Source of the DNA: Draconibacterium sp.
GTDB lineage: Bacteria > Bacteroidota > Bacteroidia > Bacteroidales > Prolixibacteraceae
DNA: 6,923 nt
Direction of reading: 5' to 3'
Assembly (NCBI GenBank): GCA_015493625.1
Contig: WGCT01000162.1
Span: 1-6,923, forward strand
A program made the translations under genes and the position numbers. The notes under the pieces were generated by a model. The model made no database searches and was not told where the DNA came from. It saw nothing but the letters and a program-made list of their open reading frames with translations. The first letter of the stretch is position 1; each line of letters begins with the position of its first letter. Of this stretch, positions 5,717 to 6,923 are shown piece by piece.

Positions 5717-6772
5717 ATGAAATCAGGTATGAGTAACGCAAAGCCAAAAAAAATTGGAATTTTAACAGCCGGTGGCGATTGTCCCGGATTAAATGCCGCC
5801 ATTAGAGGCGTTGGTAAAACAGCCATTGTTGAGTACGGAATGGAAGTGATTGGGTTTAACGCCGGATATTCGGGATTAATAAACAAAGATTATATTGAGT
5901 TGAAAGAGTCGCAACTGTCGGGAATTTTAACTTTGGGTGGAACAATTCTTGGAACCTCGCGCGAGAAACCTTTTAAGATGGTAAAAAACGGTCAAAAAGA
6001 CCTGCACAAACCGGAAAAAATTATTCAAACTTATAACGATTTGAATCTCGATTGTGTTGTTTGTATTGGAGGTAACGGAACCATGAAAACAGCCAGTTTA
6101 CTCGGGAAAGAGGGACTGAATGTTGTGGGAATTCCAAAAACTATTGATAACGATGTTTGGGGTACCGATGTTACTTTCGGGTTCGATTCGGCGGTACAAA
6201 TTGCTACCGAATCAATCGACCGGCTACATACAACAGCCAACTCGCATCAGCGAGTAATGATTATTGAAATTATGGGCCATCATGCCGGATGGCTGGCACT
6301 CTACTCGGGGCTTGCAGGTGGTGGCGACATTATTCTGTTGCCCGAATTGGAATACAATATTCGTTCGGTTTGCAAAAAAATTGAAAGCAGGTACGAAAAT
6401 AAAAAGCCATACTCGATTGTGGTGGTTGCCGAAGGAATTAAACATCCGAAAGACAAATCGGCAGCAACATATATTGCCGAGGCAATTAATACGTACACCG
6501 GAATTGATACCCGCGAAACTGTTTTGGGGTATATTCAACGCGGTGGTTCGCCAACACCAATGGACAGGATTTTAGCGACCCGTTATGGTGCGTATGCTGC
6601 CGAAAGTATTGCCAACGGAAATTTTGGAACAATGGTAGCCATAAAAAATAATGAACTTACAAATGTTCCTCTCGAAGAGGTGGGAGGAAAATTAAGTCTG
6701 GTAGACCCCAATTTACCACTGGTTCAAAATGCACGGAAAATGGGCGTTTCGTTTGGCGACGAATTTTTGTAG
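5717..6772 (+). CDS. pfkA: 6-phosphofructokinase (PfkA family, Gly/Lys 'mixed' type)
   Basis: A 351-residue cytoplasmic enzyme phosphorylating fructose 6-phosphate to fructose 1,6-bisphosphate in glycolysis. Visible motifs are TAGGDCPGLNAA (17-28), GTSREKPF (79-86), GGNGT (118-122), PKTIDND (140-146) with catalytic base D144, SHQR (176-179), MGHHAGW (186-192), AEG (238-240) and IQRGGSPTPMDRILA (273-287). R179, E239, R275 and R284 match the substrate-binding residues of E. coli PfkA. Gly121 (E. coli 104) is the ATP-type residue, but Lys141 (E. coli 124) is the PPi-type residue. Asn120 replaces the Mg-binding Asp103, so the phosphoryl donor cannot be read with certainty; ATP is favoured. The protein is about 30 residues longer than E. 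coli PfkA. An in-frame TAG at 5711-5713 blocks any earlier start; Met5 (5729) is a possible alternative. It ends in tandem TAG stops. Confidence 0.93.
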   Translation: MKSGMSNAKPKKIGILTAGGDCPGLNAAIRGVGKTAIVEYGMEVIGFNAGYSGLINKDYIELKESQLSGILTLGGTILGTSREKPFKMVKNGQKDLHKPEKIIQTYNDLNLDCVVCIGGNGTMKTASLLGKEGLNVVGIPKTIDNDVWGTDVTFGFDSAVQIATESIDRLHTTANSHQRVMIIEIMGHHAGWLALYSGLAGGGDIILLPELEYNIRSVCKKIESRYENKKPYSIVVVAEGIKHPKDKSAATYIAEAINTYTGIDTRETVLGYIQRGGSPTPMDRILATRYGAYAAESIANGNFGTMVAIKNNELTNVPLEEVGGKLSLVDPNLPLVQNARKMGVSFGDEFL

Positions 6773-6810
6773 TAGAATTTACTATCAATACTTCGTTAAT
6801 TTTTTGTTTC

Positions 6811-6834
6811 TCGCAAAGCCGCAAAGTCGCAAAG
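6811..6834 (+). repeat. three tandem 8-bp units (T/C)CGCAAAG
   Basis: TCGCAAAG, CCGCAAAG and TCGCAAAG follow one another without gaps, 38 nt after the phosphofructokinase stop codon. Runs of GCAAAG-nCGCAAAG of this kind are common in intergenic DNA of Bacteroidota. A lone TCGCAAAG also occurs at 4493-4500 inside the other repeat-bearing gap. Too short and too few copies for a CRISPR array. Confidence 0.6.
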
Positions 6835-6923
6835 GTCTGATTTTTAGTAAATTACGACGATCACTTTATGCCTTGTAATTCTCTGTTTATGAGATATTTA
6901 TAAAAATGTACCGAACCATTATA

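Noticed and set aside
6224..6575. Frames of about 100 codons on both strands inside the phosphofructokinase gene
   Set aside because: They overlap conserved PfkA motifs in other frames and have no family resemblance.
6770..6801. Intrinsic terminator of the phosphofructokinase gene from TAGTA/TACTA (6770-6784)
   Set aside because: A 5-bp AT-rich stem with the T-run more than 10 nt away is too weak to call.
6811..6834. CRISPR-like array
   Set aside because: Units are 8 bp, contiguous and without spacers.
6906..6923. ATG followed by five open codons (MYRTII) at the right edge, a possible start of a new rightward gene
   Set aside because: Only 18 bases are visible and there is no clear promoter or Shine-Dalgarno, so it cannot be supported; the next bases would decide.

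Overview
The window looks like chromosomal DNA from a member of the Bacteroidota. A marine or sediment Bacteroidales/Marinilabiliales-type genome is my best guess, but this rests on style only. The DNA is AT-rich, TCG serine codons are frequent, most genes lack a clear Shine-Dalgarno sequence, and TAnnTTTG-type -7 boxes occur upstream of some genes. One gene encodes a lipoprotein and another an exported protein with a VSA-Q cleavage site. No mobile-element gene, CRISPR array, tRNA or rRNA is visible.

Layout: six complete genes are each transcribed alone, with orientation alternating at every gene. (1) A YycJ/WalJ-like metallo-beta-lactamase-fold hydrolase (104-859, +) runs tail to tail into (2) a monofunctional aspartate kinase (874-2190, -), with 14 bp between them. 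(3) A secreted DUF302-like protein of unknown role (2345-3232, +) starts divergently from the kinase and converges, 19 bp apart, on (4) an alpha/beta-hydrolase (3252-4148, -) that begins with GTG. Next comes a 646-bp stretch without a convincing gene (4149-4794). It carries degenerate dispersed-repeat material and ends in a strong, symmetric terminator hairpin. (5) A DUF1080 / 3-keto-disaccharide hydrolase-type lipoprotein (4795-5538, -) is divergent from (6) a 6-phosphofructokinase (5717-6772, +). A short 8-bp tandem repeat lies downstream of the phosphofructokinase.

The genes do not form an evident pathway or operon. Aspartate kinase feeds lysine/threonine/methionine and diaminopimelate synthesis, phosphofructokinase serves glycolysis, and the DUF1080 lipoprotein probably works on glycans at the cell envelope. 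The other three have no link visible here. I looked for a hidden new system and did not find one. The points worth a second look are the active-site details of the phosphofructokinase (Gly/Lys donor-specificity pair, Asn in place of a metal-binding Asp), the alpha/beta-hydrolase with no histidine at the usual catalytic place, the split DUF302-like architecture, and the repeat remnants in the 4.15-4.74 kb gap and after the phosphofructokinase.
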